Assembly (NCBI GenBank): GCA_028023455.1
Contig: JAQFVV010006199.1
Span: forward strand, 1,304,001 to 1,368,000
Direction of reading: 5' to 3'
Source: Epiperipatus broadwayi
Taxonomy: Eukaryota; Onychophora; Udeonychophora; Euonychophora; Peripatidae
DNA: 64,000 nucleotides
Within the stretch, counting starts at the first letter, position 1; each line of letters starts with the position of its first letter. The position numbers were made by a program, and so were the translations under genes. Below the pieces are notes generated by a model. It was not told the origin of the DNA and searched no databases. It saw only the letters and a program-made list of their open reading frames with translations. This document shows, one piece after another, positions 11,041 through 23,010 of the stretch.

Positions 11041-11099
11041 ATAGTCAGTAGAAATTTCATATATTTATCTATGAGATTCCTCCTGATTTCTCTACTTTT

Positions 11100-11400
11100 T
11101 CCTAAGAGCAAAGTTGAGTAGTTTTTATACATTATGTACAGTCACACTAGATTGATTTATCAAGTCCAGATTTGATTTCCATGCTAGTACTGTCACTGGT
11201 CAGACCAGCAACACCTAAAGAAGAGAAGAAACTAATAATTCTCAAAATGTTATGCATGTACTAATCTGTATGTTATCACTAACAGTTGAATGTACTTTGA
11301 AAATGTAAATAAAGTTAAATTTTTCTAAAAACATTCAATACTTTATACTTATGATGGAAGTAGTCCAACATATGAATACAATAGATTTATTTACTCTTAA
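11100..11400 (+). repeat. tRNA-derived SINE, family A, copy 2
   Basis: Plus-strand copy of the same SINE, facing copy 1 across about 60 bases. Body identity is good over about 235 bases (for example TTGAATGTACTTTGAAAATG), while the A box has decayed to AAAGTTGAGTAGTTTTTATA. The B-box region reads CCAGATTTGATTTCC. Confidence 0.7.
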
Positions 11401-11404
11401 TGAA

Positions 11405-11816
11405 TCTTTTTGTCTTCATAAATATTGTGTATAGTTTCTAAATAATTTCCTAATATTAATGATAAAAAGCATTTGCCTGTTTGATGTCATAAGTTTCAGC
11501 AGGCTAATTTTCTCCTAAAAATTAAATATTTTCAAAGACAGGTTAAGTATATGTAAACTTCATATATTTAGTAGGAAATAAATATTTAATGTGAACAAAA
11601 GAAAATGTTGCAGAAGTACAGAAGAATATTTTTAAAAGAAGAAAATTATTCTTGGTTTTCTAAATTACTGATCACTACTATAATCTAGACACATTTCAAG
11701 TGAGGATTAAATCTCACATTGCACACTGCACCAACTACAGATTTTTGAAATCTTAGACTTTAGAGTTAATTAATTTAAAAAATATTAATTGAAAAAAATT
11801 AAACATATCTATTATA
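11405..11816. other. AT-rich intergenic stretch
   Basis: No feature could be supported. Confidence 0.5.
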
Positions 11817-11824
11817 ATTTATTA

Positions 11825-12419
11825 TAGCGTTTCTCAACCTTTTTATTGCAATAGACTTTATTGAAATCGTTCTGCGACCCAAATGTTTATTACATAAATT
11901 ATAATATAAAATAAAAGAGATATTACATCAGCATGGTACTGTATATATGTATATATTCGGATCAATTTGATAATATTTATAATGAACAAATAATTTGTAA
12001 GTTAAAAGTTGAGTTAAAGTTGAACTACATATTTTTAATTTAAAAGTTTAACACATTTTGTTAAGTACCAAAAAAAGGTTTTTTCAAATAAGGTTGCATT
12101 AATTTTTCACTCTGGCACTGGTTGATGTTTTGGCTGCATTAATTTTAGTTGCATTTTTGGTTGCAATTTTTTGAACAATTACATTTTGAAAATAATCTCG
12201 AAATTTAACATTATGATTATTTAAGTTCAAATTTACAGTTGAATTTGAGAAATTTACACAAAGCATAGGTAGTATATTTACTAATTTTTTTTATTAATAC
12301 TAATATTTTCTTAAAATGTAAAAAGATTTTTGCTATCGGATATTTGTTTTTATTTTTTGGTGCATATTCACAATCCATTGAAAATTTAATGCGACGAAAT
12401 ATTGGGTTGTGACTCAAAG
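11825..12419. mobile_element. Short non-autonomous hAT element
   Basis: The left end TAGCGTTTCTCAACC is close to the CAGNGTTTCTCAACC terminus of Charlie/SPIN-type hAT transposons. Reading inward from the right, CTTTGAGTCACAACC matches eight of fifteen positions. The element is flanked by identical 8-bp ATTTATTA (11817-11824 and 12420-12427), the duplication size of hAT. The 595-bp interior has no credible transposase frame. The duplication is low-complexity, so chance cannot be excluded. Confidence 0.5.
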
Positions 12420-12427
12420 ATTTATTA

Positions 12428-15400
12428 AATGCACTTTATTAGCAATTATTGCTTAAAATCAATTGATTAGAGAAAAATTAAATTGAACAAAATTAAATGT
12501 TATTTATTAATGAATGTTGCTTAATTCCTTTACAGAAAAAGAAATCATATCCACATTTAATTTTTCATATATGTGGCCTTTAGATTGAATATAGGTGACA
12601 AAAGAAAAACTAATTTTAGTATAAATATTACTAAAAATAATTTTAGGCATAACTAAAATAATGAAAAAATATTAAAAGTATCAAATGTATCTAAAGAAAA
12701 AAATTTTACTTTTCTACTTTGCTAAAATAATTTTTTTGTTTGTTTGTTTTCTTACCTTGGAATTTCAATCCTTCTAAAAATATGGTATAATTATACAAAT
12801 AAAGTATGTTTTACATTTATTATTAAAAACATCTTTCAAAATATTGAAAATAAAATTGAAATAAAAGATTACTTTTAGAAATAAAAATAAGCTCTATTCC
12901 TTTTGTGCCAATTGATACTTGCAGTTTAGGATTTTATCTTCTGATAACTTCTAACATCTAGGAAGAAAAATGAAAACTAAAATATTGTGTAATTACAACT
13001 CTTCAATATAAAATTATAATACAAATATTTACACACAGACTGTTAAGTGATGTTACAAATGATTTGGGCATACAATATAGCAATCACAGTGCCAATCTGA
13101 CTCATTAGTTGCTAGCAAAAAAATAAAATTACTTACTTACATTTGCTTGATTAGAAAGAAATTTTAGAATGCATTTGTGTCAGAAAATACAATAATGAGC
13201 ATTGTGCCATTTATCACAGTTCTAGTATGGTATTTTACAAATTGTGATATTTGATGTTATATGTTGATGTTCATGTGACTGAATGTTAGATGATTAAAAC
13301 TATTGTTTTTATTTTGCCTTTTTTTTTTTTGAAGATAAGTGTTTTGCATACAATTGCAAACTTTTTCGGTTTTATATTTTATGCACAACAGAAAATTAAA
13401 ACGAGTGATTTTTTTTTAATCATACAGCTTTTTTATACATAAGTTTCTCTATCTAATTCCTTGTCTGTAGATAAGCTTATTACATCATAATGGTAGAAAT
13501 AAAAGTAAACTGAATATAAAATGATTAATCTTTATTGTTTTATAATAATATTTTTTTGATAATTAATATTGTGGCCAATATACCAAACATTGTGCATTTA
13601 TATTTTGAATACAAGTGAGAATCAATATATATTACAGGTATTGTTATAGCATACAGATTAACATGCTTTGACCTGTTTTTTAGCATTGCAACTTTAGTCT
13701 TCGTGTATATACTTAGCATGCCATGATGAATGACTTAAACGTGTTGGAATATTAGAAAAGTTTTCAAATTCTGGGTTTGAAAATAATAACATTCCATCTA
13801 TAGAGTTAAATAGTCTTTTTCCCTAGAGTAAATTCTTTTGATATAATAATCTACATGAACTCAAAAATAATTAGTTAACTTTTGCTTCAACTAATATAAC
13901 TAACTGGATTGTTTAAATTTTGAATTTTTATTTTGTTTTATCTAGTTTATTAATTTTACTCTAAAAAATATTTTTTGACATGGGTAATAAAAATAATCAA
14001 ATATTTTGCTGTTCAGAAAAGAGTTTTAAATGATAAAAAGGGTCTTCAATCAATGAATCATTTAATGTCAAATCTGCCACTCTACCACTGCACTGCCAAA
14101 ACATCCATAAAAAAAGAAAACTGGTTAGAATTAATTAAACATTACAAAGTAATAATCAATAGCATCTCATTGTATTGCACAAGAAAACAAGGTAAACAAG
14201 TTTTGTAATAGACTGCCCATCTATGGTAAATAAAATGTATATATATATATGAATGTATATGAATTATTTATTATCATATGTATGCTTTTAAAAGTTATTT
14301 TTAAATAACGTGCCAAACATGGTAAACTAAAGAAAGAGATTTACAAATGAGAGATAAACTTAAAATAATTATACTTTGGAGTGTTTTCTTATTTTTTGTT
14401 TTTTATTTATCATGTTTGTCAAATAATTTTTTTAGATAAGATAATTTACCATAGCTGGACTATTTCAAAATTTTGGTTTCTAGCCTCACTTTTGTTTTCT
14501 TAGTTATGCAGTGTGATTGAATGAATTTATATACTATCAAGCAAGCAATATTTTTATTTATTTTTGAGTTTGCTTTTATTTTATTTATCAAGCTTGCCTA
14601 GTATATTTTTTTTAGATAATTCATGAAATTATGACTGTTGAAATTAATAATTCATTTATTTATTGTATTAATATATTTATTTATTTATTAATATGAATAA
14701 AATTCATATTAATGGTATGATTATTATAGTTTATAATATAGTTCTAAAACTGGGATATTAGAATAAATTGTTAAGAACACAGTAAGTAGTGGCAAACTGC
14801 TATCAATCATGTTCAACTGATCATAATAATCTATTATCTAACACAACCTGTCTTCATGCAGTGTATTTAACACGTATACATACATTCATTTGTAATAAAA
14901 AAGATAAATTATTTTATTTGTCATCATTAAAAAAAAAATTTGAGAAATGTATTTTGTTTTAAATATGTAAATAAATACTTAGCTGTGTTTTTATTTTTAT
15001 TTAAAATGTTTATGACGTGGAATCTCAATTGCCATCAACCTGTTAATAAAACCAGTAGTTATTCTAGACTTTGATATTAGAACTAAACCTTTGAATTAGT
15101 GTTGCTTTGTATGCATAAAAAATCTGTAGAAAATATGGATTTGAAGAAAAATGGGAAGAATAATCTTGTAAAATAAAGTTAAAAATATTGAGAGACTAAA
15201 AAGCATAAATAAAAAGAAATTATTTATTGAGATAAATTAAGAAGAGAAAGTAGATTGAATGTAAGCTAGCCGAAGAATTATTACAGATATATTAGAATAA
15301 ATGGTATTAAAAGATTCAAACAATGACAAACAACCATTGATAATGATCAAAGTAGTCTTTCTTGGTTGTAATATTTTATTGCCTATTTACTTTTCTAACT

Positions 15401-17214
15401 TGGGACAGAAAGTATGTACATTTGTGGGTAATGAGGAAATATATGAAAGAAAAAACAAAATTTAAAAATGACTTTAAGGAAAGTAATGGTTTTGAGCTTT
15501 TAAACAACAAAGTAAGAAAGACAATTGCTTGGAGAAAGTAGCCATGTAATATATGTGGACTCAATCTTTTAACAAATGATTGATAAGGATGGTGATGATT
15601 AAAATTTAAAACAATATAGCATTCAATCAAAATGTATAAGAAATAAATGAAAAGTAAATAAACCAAAATTCATATAAACAAATTCTTCAGTTTATCCAAA
15701 ATATTGTAAATGAAAAATTATATGCATATTTTTCAAAAATTTGCAAATGTCACAAAAGTTTTATAAAGTGATAGAGTATCTGCACATAAATCAAAAGACC
15801 CTAAGGAAGTAAAAAAACATGCTTATTCTAAGATCACTGTTTGATTGTTAGGAAAAGAGTTGTCTCGTAGTTCACTATTTATTTATTATTATGTTGGCAA
15901 ATTATATTCATTTTATTAAATACGGGTATTTTTATTTCTGCATTTAAATTTATGTATTAACAAGATTAGTATTTCTGCTAAAATATGATAATGGCAGTCA
16001 TTGGAAATAGCAGATTGTACAAAAATATAATTTTGTATCAGTTTATCTCATTATATTTGAAAGTAAAATATATGTATGTACATTAATATATATATTAATT
16101 AATTATTTATTTAAGAATAATTGTATTTGCTTTTAATTCAGCTTTAATATAATATTTTGATTATTATTTAAAAGTGTCAGAATTTTTTAATTCATATTTT
16201 TTTGTAGTCAAATATTTGCAGTTCAGTTTTAATATAACGATTACGATCTACTACATTATCAGTTTCTCAAGATGTTGACTCCGAGGAGTTACTAACATTT
16301 AGTTTAATAATTTCTATATAACACCTATTATTTTTCAAAACTGTGCTAAAGTTCAGAAAGTTGTAAATGTCTGATCTTTTTTATTCGCAAATAAAAAAAC
16401 CAGCTATAAGGGGGGGGGGGCAGTTAATATAATTATAGGATCCAAGCAGAATACTCTGAAGGCTAAAAACATTAGTCTTCAGGAATGTATTACATGAAGT
16501 CTTTGTGCTATGTGAAGATATAATTCTCTTAATTTAGATTTATAAAATTGTTCTATAATTTAATAAAATCTCTTTATGATAAACAAGTTTAAAGCAACAA
16601 ATGATCAAAGTTATCTTATAATTTTATTTAAAATTAATTCATTCCAAATATACACAGAATTAAACTTGAAAGTTCTTCAATATAAATATAGATTTAATGT
16701 AATTTTTCAATAAGCAATTTAAAATTATAGACCACGTTAATTTTGGATAATTATCTAGAATAGCCTATCTTCATTTTATTAAAATGTGACAAATTTTTTG
16801 AAACATGAAAATCATTATTGATATAACATACAGAATCATTTGTATCAAAAAATATTCATAATTTAGAATTATATATCATTTAAAACGATTCTAAAAAAAT
16901 ATTAAGTCGTTTTTCATGATGAAAAGCATTAGGTTTTCTGAGAAATGTTGGTGAAGTATATCTTTTTCTAATTCATTGTTCAAGAGTGCATACAAAAGCA
17001 TAGTAATTTTGTATTTCAGGATGCCTTGAAAAATGTGTGATATCATTCACAACAACCAACCTAAAATAAATGAATTGAAGCATTACCATCTTAGAAAGGT
17101 ATGATAATTTTGCTATAAATAGTGAATTTGGTATTCCAAAATGTTCAAATAATTTGCAACTATAACGCATCAATGCAGAATACTATTTATTACAAAGAGA
17201 ATAGCATGATGTGT
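12428..17214. other. AT-rich intergenic block
   Basis: About 4.8 kb without recognised genes or transposons. It includes simple TA and TATT tracts (about 14237-14250, 14640-14690), a small palindrome ATTAATATGAAT/ATTCATATTAAT (14690-14717) and an 11-base G run at 16410-16420. Open frames of 60-100 codons here (for example 15376-15666, minus) are compositional. Confidence 0.55.
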
Positions 17215-17562
17215 CTTCCAAGATCATGACAGTTTCACAACCATGGTAAAAAGTAGTTTCATTTGTAAGCATATTTTAGCAATCATATTGTTATTAACAT
17301 TTTATACTGTCAGATAAATCATTATAAGTAATTTTCTAACTACTGAAAACATTTTTGCTTAGTGATTGCTAAAATATGCTTACAAATCAAACTACTTTTT
17401 ACCATGGTTGTGAAACTGTCATGATCTTGGAAGGCACAACCATGGTAAAAAGTAGTTTGATTTGTAAGCATATTTTAGCAATCACTAAGCAAAAATGTTT
17501 TCAGTAGTTAGAAAATTGCTTATAATGATTTATCTGACAGTATAAAATGTTAATAACAATAT
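17215..17562. repeat. Compound inverted repeat with overlapping hairpins
   Basis: Two mutually exclusive hairpins share an arm. Hairpin 1 pairs 17215-17284 with 17364-17433 (about 70-bp arms, about 79-base loop). Hairpin 2 pairs 17285-17410 with 17437-17562 (126-bp arms, nearly perfect, 26-base spacer). The motif CAACCATGGTAAAAAGTAG therefore occurs as direct and inverted copies. No coding frame and no terminal duplication were found. It could be a fold-back element or the product of replication template switching. Confidence 0.9.
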
Positions 17563-19490
17563 CACATTATTCATTGGTTCCAATCAGTAAGCATTAATTT
17601 TTGGATAGTTTGGTTTTTCAGTCTTTAAAAATTCCATCATTGTTGCTACTATCTAGCTCCAAACATTATGGTGACTTGTTTTGGATACTGACAATTTAGT
17701 TTAACAGTTGTCCCGGGTCCACTTCCCGGATGGTGTTTTGACACATGAAAAATAAAAATCAAAAATTTGATTGTATAGCATGTAAACTCTTCTCTAGAAA
17801 AATATTTGAATCTAATAATTTTTTTTCATTATCTGGTAACTGGAGAGAATATTTTTATTAGTATCAATGCCAGCTATTAAAATAATATTATTATCAATTT
17901 TAGAAGAATTCAGATTAAATGATAATATCAATAGAAGATTTAAAGAATTTAATCTTGAATTAATATGTTTTGTGAATCTATTAATTATAGCCAGCAAGAG
18001 GAATAAATGTTAACGATATGTTAAAAGAAATCAAAATGAATGCTAAATGAAGCATTAGCAATCAATGTAACATTATCGATTAATAAATTTGAATTCTGTT
18101 GCTGAATATATTAGATTGCAAGTTAAAGATATATTTCTAGTTATGTGTAAATTACAACCAAGAATACTTTTAAAACAAAATATAATCATTCCTTCTAGAT
18201 TAATTGCTTACTTTAATTTTTTTTTTATCATTTTGAAATGATATGAAATTTGACCACACTATATTAATACTTTCCTTTTCTGGAGCATATACCTTTTTTC
18301 CTTTAATTTCAGCTCAAAAGTTTAATAGATTTATTTTTTATACCAAAACATTTAATTCTACATGATATCATTTGCATCCAATTTATTATATTTACTACTA
18401 TTTGAATTTCAGGGCATAAACCTTAGTCCCACTTATAATTTATAATTGCAGAAATAATACTTGTATTAGAACTTCATGTGATTAGGTTTCAGAAATCAGC
18501 TATTATAACTCTTTCTAATTTTCCTGACACAAATTTAAACAATCAGTAAGAAATTAAATAAAAATGTTAAAAGTATATACAAGTAGAATATAATTTTTAC
18601 AAAAAATTTGCAAGTGCTATATAATAATGTAAATGATTAGAAGACTGCTTTCTAACATTGAATAACTAAATAAACTCATATATGATTTTTCCAACTATTA
18701 TATTCTCACATAATGAAATTATCCTCAGTCATAGAATTCAGCATCCATAAGAATGCTTATAATCTAAAAATATTTTTCAGGTTTCATTTGAACTAGATTT
18801 AAATATGGATTTGGACACCATGTCTTGAGCAGATGAATGCACTATCCAACATTTCCTAGGATTCTTTTCAAGCACAGACATCAAGAACAACATTTATAAC
18901 TTTTCTCTTGTATAATGAGTATTAATATCTAAATGAGAATTTTTTGGCAAATGTACCATTTCACTAGTGTTTAAAGATATTCAAAGTTAGCATAAAAATG
19001 ATTTTATTTCTAATGTTATGAATAAATCAAATAGAACTTTTGCTATAAATAGTATTCTGTCATCATTATATCAATTACATATTGTTCTTCAATTAATAAA
19101 AATCTCTTTAGTAGTTTTTTTTAAAAGACTGAGTATATTTTTTATACTTATTCATCAATATCAAAAAATATTGTTTGGTTTTAAATCCAGAATTAGAAAA
19201 CATAAGAATGATTGTACATATTTATCCTGATTAATGAAGATAATTGATTCTTAAAATGCATCTTAAATTAAAAATCTGTCATAAAAATGTGTAATTATAA
19301 TGAGTTCTTATAGGGGAGAAATTTTTTGTTAATTTGAATTCAAAATATATAAAATTTCAATTAAAAAAATAAAGCTTCAGTTGGAAAAATGTTAATGAAT
19401 AAATATTTTACTTAGCATATTATTAAAAAAAAAATATCAACCTGTGGATAGATATATTGTATGAGAACATTTTGATAATTATAATTTATA
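17563..19490. other. AT-rich intergenic block
   Basis: No repeat, frame or RNA signal could be supported. Confidence 0.5.
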
Positions 19491-19492
19491 TA

Positions 19493-20711
19493 CACCTGGA
19501 TCTTGTTTTATGTGGTAGATAGGTTCCACAGAAAACCTGCCTTAAAAAATCATACAAAAATAGACTTAACTTACCTTGAAAAATGGGGGATACATTATGT
19601 AATTTTCTGAAATCACATAAAAGCAAAGCAACAAGGAAAAATTACTTCAAAATTTGCATAAAAAAATAAGGAAATAAAGTATGACTAATAAAAAATTTCA
19701 AATATTTGAAAAAAATTGATACAAGACAAACATTTTTTTACTTTTTTTTATTAACTACAGTATTTAATTTTACATTTTTTCATACATATTTTAATCATTA
19801 TCACTATTTGACAATATGTGGTTTGTTTGTGAACTAATAAGAAATTAGATTCATCACAAGAGGAAGTACAGCTAGTGCTACCTTCAGTCCTGTCCTGTGT
19901 TAATGGTTTTCTGTTGACAATGTAATCAGTGATTAAACTTTGACACAATGATTTTACTAATTGTTTATAAAGCTCGTGATATCAAATGTATAACTATTTA
20001 GCTCTCATTGGAATTGAAGAGGTTGTTCATTGCAGCAAACTCTCTCAGATTTTAGCATTTTCTGACATTTTTCTTTGTCTTGCACACCAGCATAAAATTA
20101 ATGATTAAATGATTATTACTTATCAGAAAATAATAAAATTGTCTTCATTTGATAGATATTTTTGTTTATTACTGAAATAAATTTTAAATGTTTACATTTT
20201 GTTTTTATATTAAAAAAAATGAGATTGCAATCAAAACAAAAAGATTATACATCATCATTAGAAAAATTATTTACAGTTTACAAAATCTTTGTTATTTCTG
20301 ATTATTTTTAAAAATCTAAAAGAATATTTATTTCTGTTATATCTAACAAAATATGTTTTAAAAGTTTAAAATTTTTGAATATTTATTGTGATATTTTTAT
20401 ACTTATAAGTGTGAATCTATTATTATTATTATTTAATCATAAGTATAAGTAGGTTATTTACTAGAGGCTAAGATTGTTAATAGCTTCCAGCCATAGTTAC
20501 ATTAGCTGCTAATATAATGTTATATTTTTTAAGAAAAAAATATTTCAAGTCAAAATAAGTTATTAATAATTTAAATTTCTTGATATCTAATAAATATGAA
20601 CTTCTTTATTACATAAAAGAAAACCTGCATAAAAATATATTAAGAAGAAACATGAATCATATAACTTCAAAATTGGTTTAAAAAATCCATACAAAATGAG
20701 ATCCAGGTGTG
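19493..20711 (-). mobile_element. Non-autonomous Tigger/pogo-like element, copy T1
   Basis: The element starts CACCTGGATCTTGTTTTATG (19493) and ends with the inverted ACAAAATGAGATCCAGGTG plus TG (to 20711), with TA on both outer sides (19491-19492 and 20712-20713). The CCTGG-TCT-GTTTTATG terminus is reminiscent of Tigger elements, and two further copies (36098-37377 and 47901-49184) share the subterminal 200-300 bp. The interior differs from the other two copies and lacks their nested palindrome. No intact transposase frame remains. Confidence 0.7.
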
Positions 20712-20713
20712 TA

Positions 20714-21516
20714 TATATATTTTATTGATGGTCTACCATTTTGCTTTTTATGGAATAAGAGATTATTTTTTGAATCATGATTTGTTAAATTAAAATCCAA
20801 CATAAAGAAAAAATCAATCTCAGTGTATTTTTTCAAATTTATTTTTAATGTTTTCCTTTATGTTTTATTATTAAAGTATTTTTATTTTTATAAGATTTAA
20901 GCAATAAAATATTGTGAATTTATTTACTTTACATATATGCAGTGAAATTAAATAAAAATTTATTCGAAAAATGTCATGTATAGTTGATTGTTGAAATTTT
21001 AATAATGCAAATGTTTTTTTTTTGCTGATACTGCAAAAGTGTTTTTTTTATGTTTAAGATAAAAGTCATCATTATTTTGAATATTCAATATAAATTAACA
21101 AGATTATTCATTTAAAATATATAAATAAATGATATTTTTTTATTTCTGCTTAATTGATCATATAAAATTGATTATTAACTGCATAATGCTTGAAATTATT
21201 TTTTTCTTTCTGATCTTATCTCCCTTCATCAATAATTTAGGACATTATGATGACTGTATTTTATAATTATAATTAATATTAACACAGCATTACACTGTTG
21301 CACATGCGCTTTGAAGATTTTAACTATAAATGAATTGCTACAAATAAAATAAGGTTCATAAGAATTATAATGCATAAAATTGATTGAATGAATATATTTT
21401 ACTTAATGTATACATCTTAAAATTTAATATTCTTATTATACATGATCACAGTATGTTTTTATTTACTCACTGTACTGAATGAAATGTATTTTTTTGTTTC
21501 TGTTATCATTATCAAT
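20714..21516. other. AT-rich intergenic stretch
   Basis: Nothing recognised. Confidence 0.5.
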
Positions 21517-21785
21517 GAAAATCTTTTTTTACTTTGGATATGTCCTAAATGAAAGTACTGATGTCTTACAATAATATCGGATGATAATCAAATAAAACAT
21601 ATTAATCACATTTTTTAAGTCTATAATCAAAACATGAAACTGGGAATTTTTTGCTTTTGATGAAAATCTTCTGTATTTTGGATATGTATCGTAAATGAAA
21701 GCACCGATTGTCTTGCAAGAATACTGGATGATAATCTGATAAAATACATTAATCATATTTTAATTTTATAATTAAAACAATATAT
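21517..21785. repeat. Diverged tandem duplication, about 142-bp period
   Basis: Two copies of a segment containing GAAAATCTT..TTTGGATATGT and GGATGATAATC (about 21517-21655 and 21659-21785) lie head to tail. The copies differ at many positions, so the duplication is old. A 75-codon minus-strand frame crossing both copies is internally repetitive for this reason and is not a gene. Confidence 0.75.
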
Positions 21786-22750
21786 ATTATATAATGAATA
21801 AACTCTCTACTGTGTTGTGCATTTTTTGTGTCAATGTCTCCATTTTATTTTTGTTTGATGTAGTTTTAATGAAATCACAGTCTATGACATCATCAATTTT
21901 GCAAAATGGCCAATATTTTGAAAAAATAGTTGTTCTTTTTAAGAAATGATTTTCAATTTTTTTTAAAAAAAATCATTATGATGAATAATCAATTATAAAT
22001 CAAAAGGATTAGTATAAATTTGTGATGATTTCTATGAAAAGCTCTCACATAAAGGTTTATTGCTATATAGGGTATTATTTCTATCTAGGATAAAGGTGTA
22101 ATTGAAAATATTGGCCTCAAAATATTTTCCATAATAAATCTAAACAGTTTTTTTTTTATTTATCCTAATATTCATAAAGATAGAAATGCTATTTATGCTT
22201 TTTTCAGAGTTCATAAAACTATTCAACATTAATATCTAATAATTTAAGAAGCTATCATTCTAAAGTGCTTTAGAGATATGGAAAGTGAATAATGAACAAT
22301 ATTAGTATGTTATATAGATTTTGTTGATCCATAAAATGTTTCATTTGGCAAGGTCATAGAAATAAGGGTGCCATTTTCTATTTGGTCTAAATTTATATTT
22401 GTTTAGGAGTTATGTTGTATGTAGAGAAAGAAGTATGCAGACTGTTTGTCAACTAATTTAATATATATTATAAATAAATAAATAAAATATGATTATATAT
22501 AAGAAATATATCTTTATGTTTTAAAATAGTAGTTTTTAATCAGTTTATATTAAGAATTTTAACATATTGTGACATAGAACTTTTGAATGCAGAAATAAAA
22601 TGAAATGTAAAATTCATGTTAAGAATTAAGTAAAAGATAAAATGAATATACAAAAGCTTATGCAAGTCTATAATATTTATTGTAAGGTTAAATTGACACA
22701 AAGATATGTTAGTTAAATTGTATTATAGAAAGTTATTATGTAGGGTGGGT
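21786..22750. other. AT-rich intergenic stretch
   Basis: No feature could be supported. Confidence 0.5.
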
Positions 22751-22751
22751 G

Positions 22752-23010
22752 TTATTCAGCCTAGTGATTGTGACATTAATTTAAATTAACTTTCTGTTAG
22801 AAGTTGTAAGTAAATCTTATAAAATCTTATTATTAGATAAATATAGTTTAAAATACTTATTAGAATTTTTATATTCAGTTATTAAGATTATTAAATTTAT
22901 TTGGAAAGTAGAGTATGGAGTATACTGATATCAAAAATTAGTTCATATCAATAAAATTTGGACTCTTGTAAATTAGAGTAATTCTGGATTTAATTCCAGC
23001 TCAGAAATGA
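22752..23010 (+). repeat. Possible SINE split by an AT-rich insertion
   Basis: TTCAGCCTAGTGATTGTGAC (22756-22775) resembles a tRNA A box, while GGACTCTTGTAAATTAGAG..TGGATTTAATTCC (about 22961-22998) resembles the anticodon arm and B box that should follow within 20 bases. About 165 AT-rich bases lie between, as if something had inserted into the tRNA-like head. Weak evidence, one copy only. Confidence 0.3.

Noticed and set aside
15376-15666. 96-codon minus-strand frame as a membrane protein gene
   Set aside because: Hydrophobic only because of T-rich composition; no start context, splice signals or neighbours.
21529-21756. 75-codon repetitive minus-strand protein
   Set aside because: The internal repetition follows from a tandem DNA duplication; there is no independent coding evidence.
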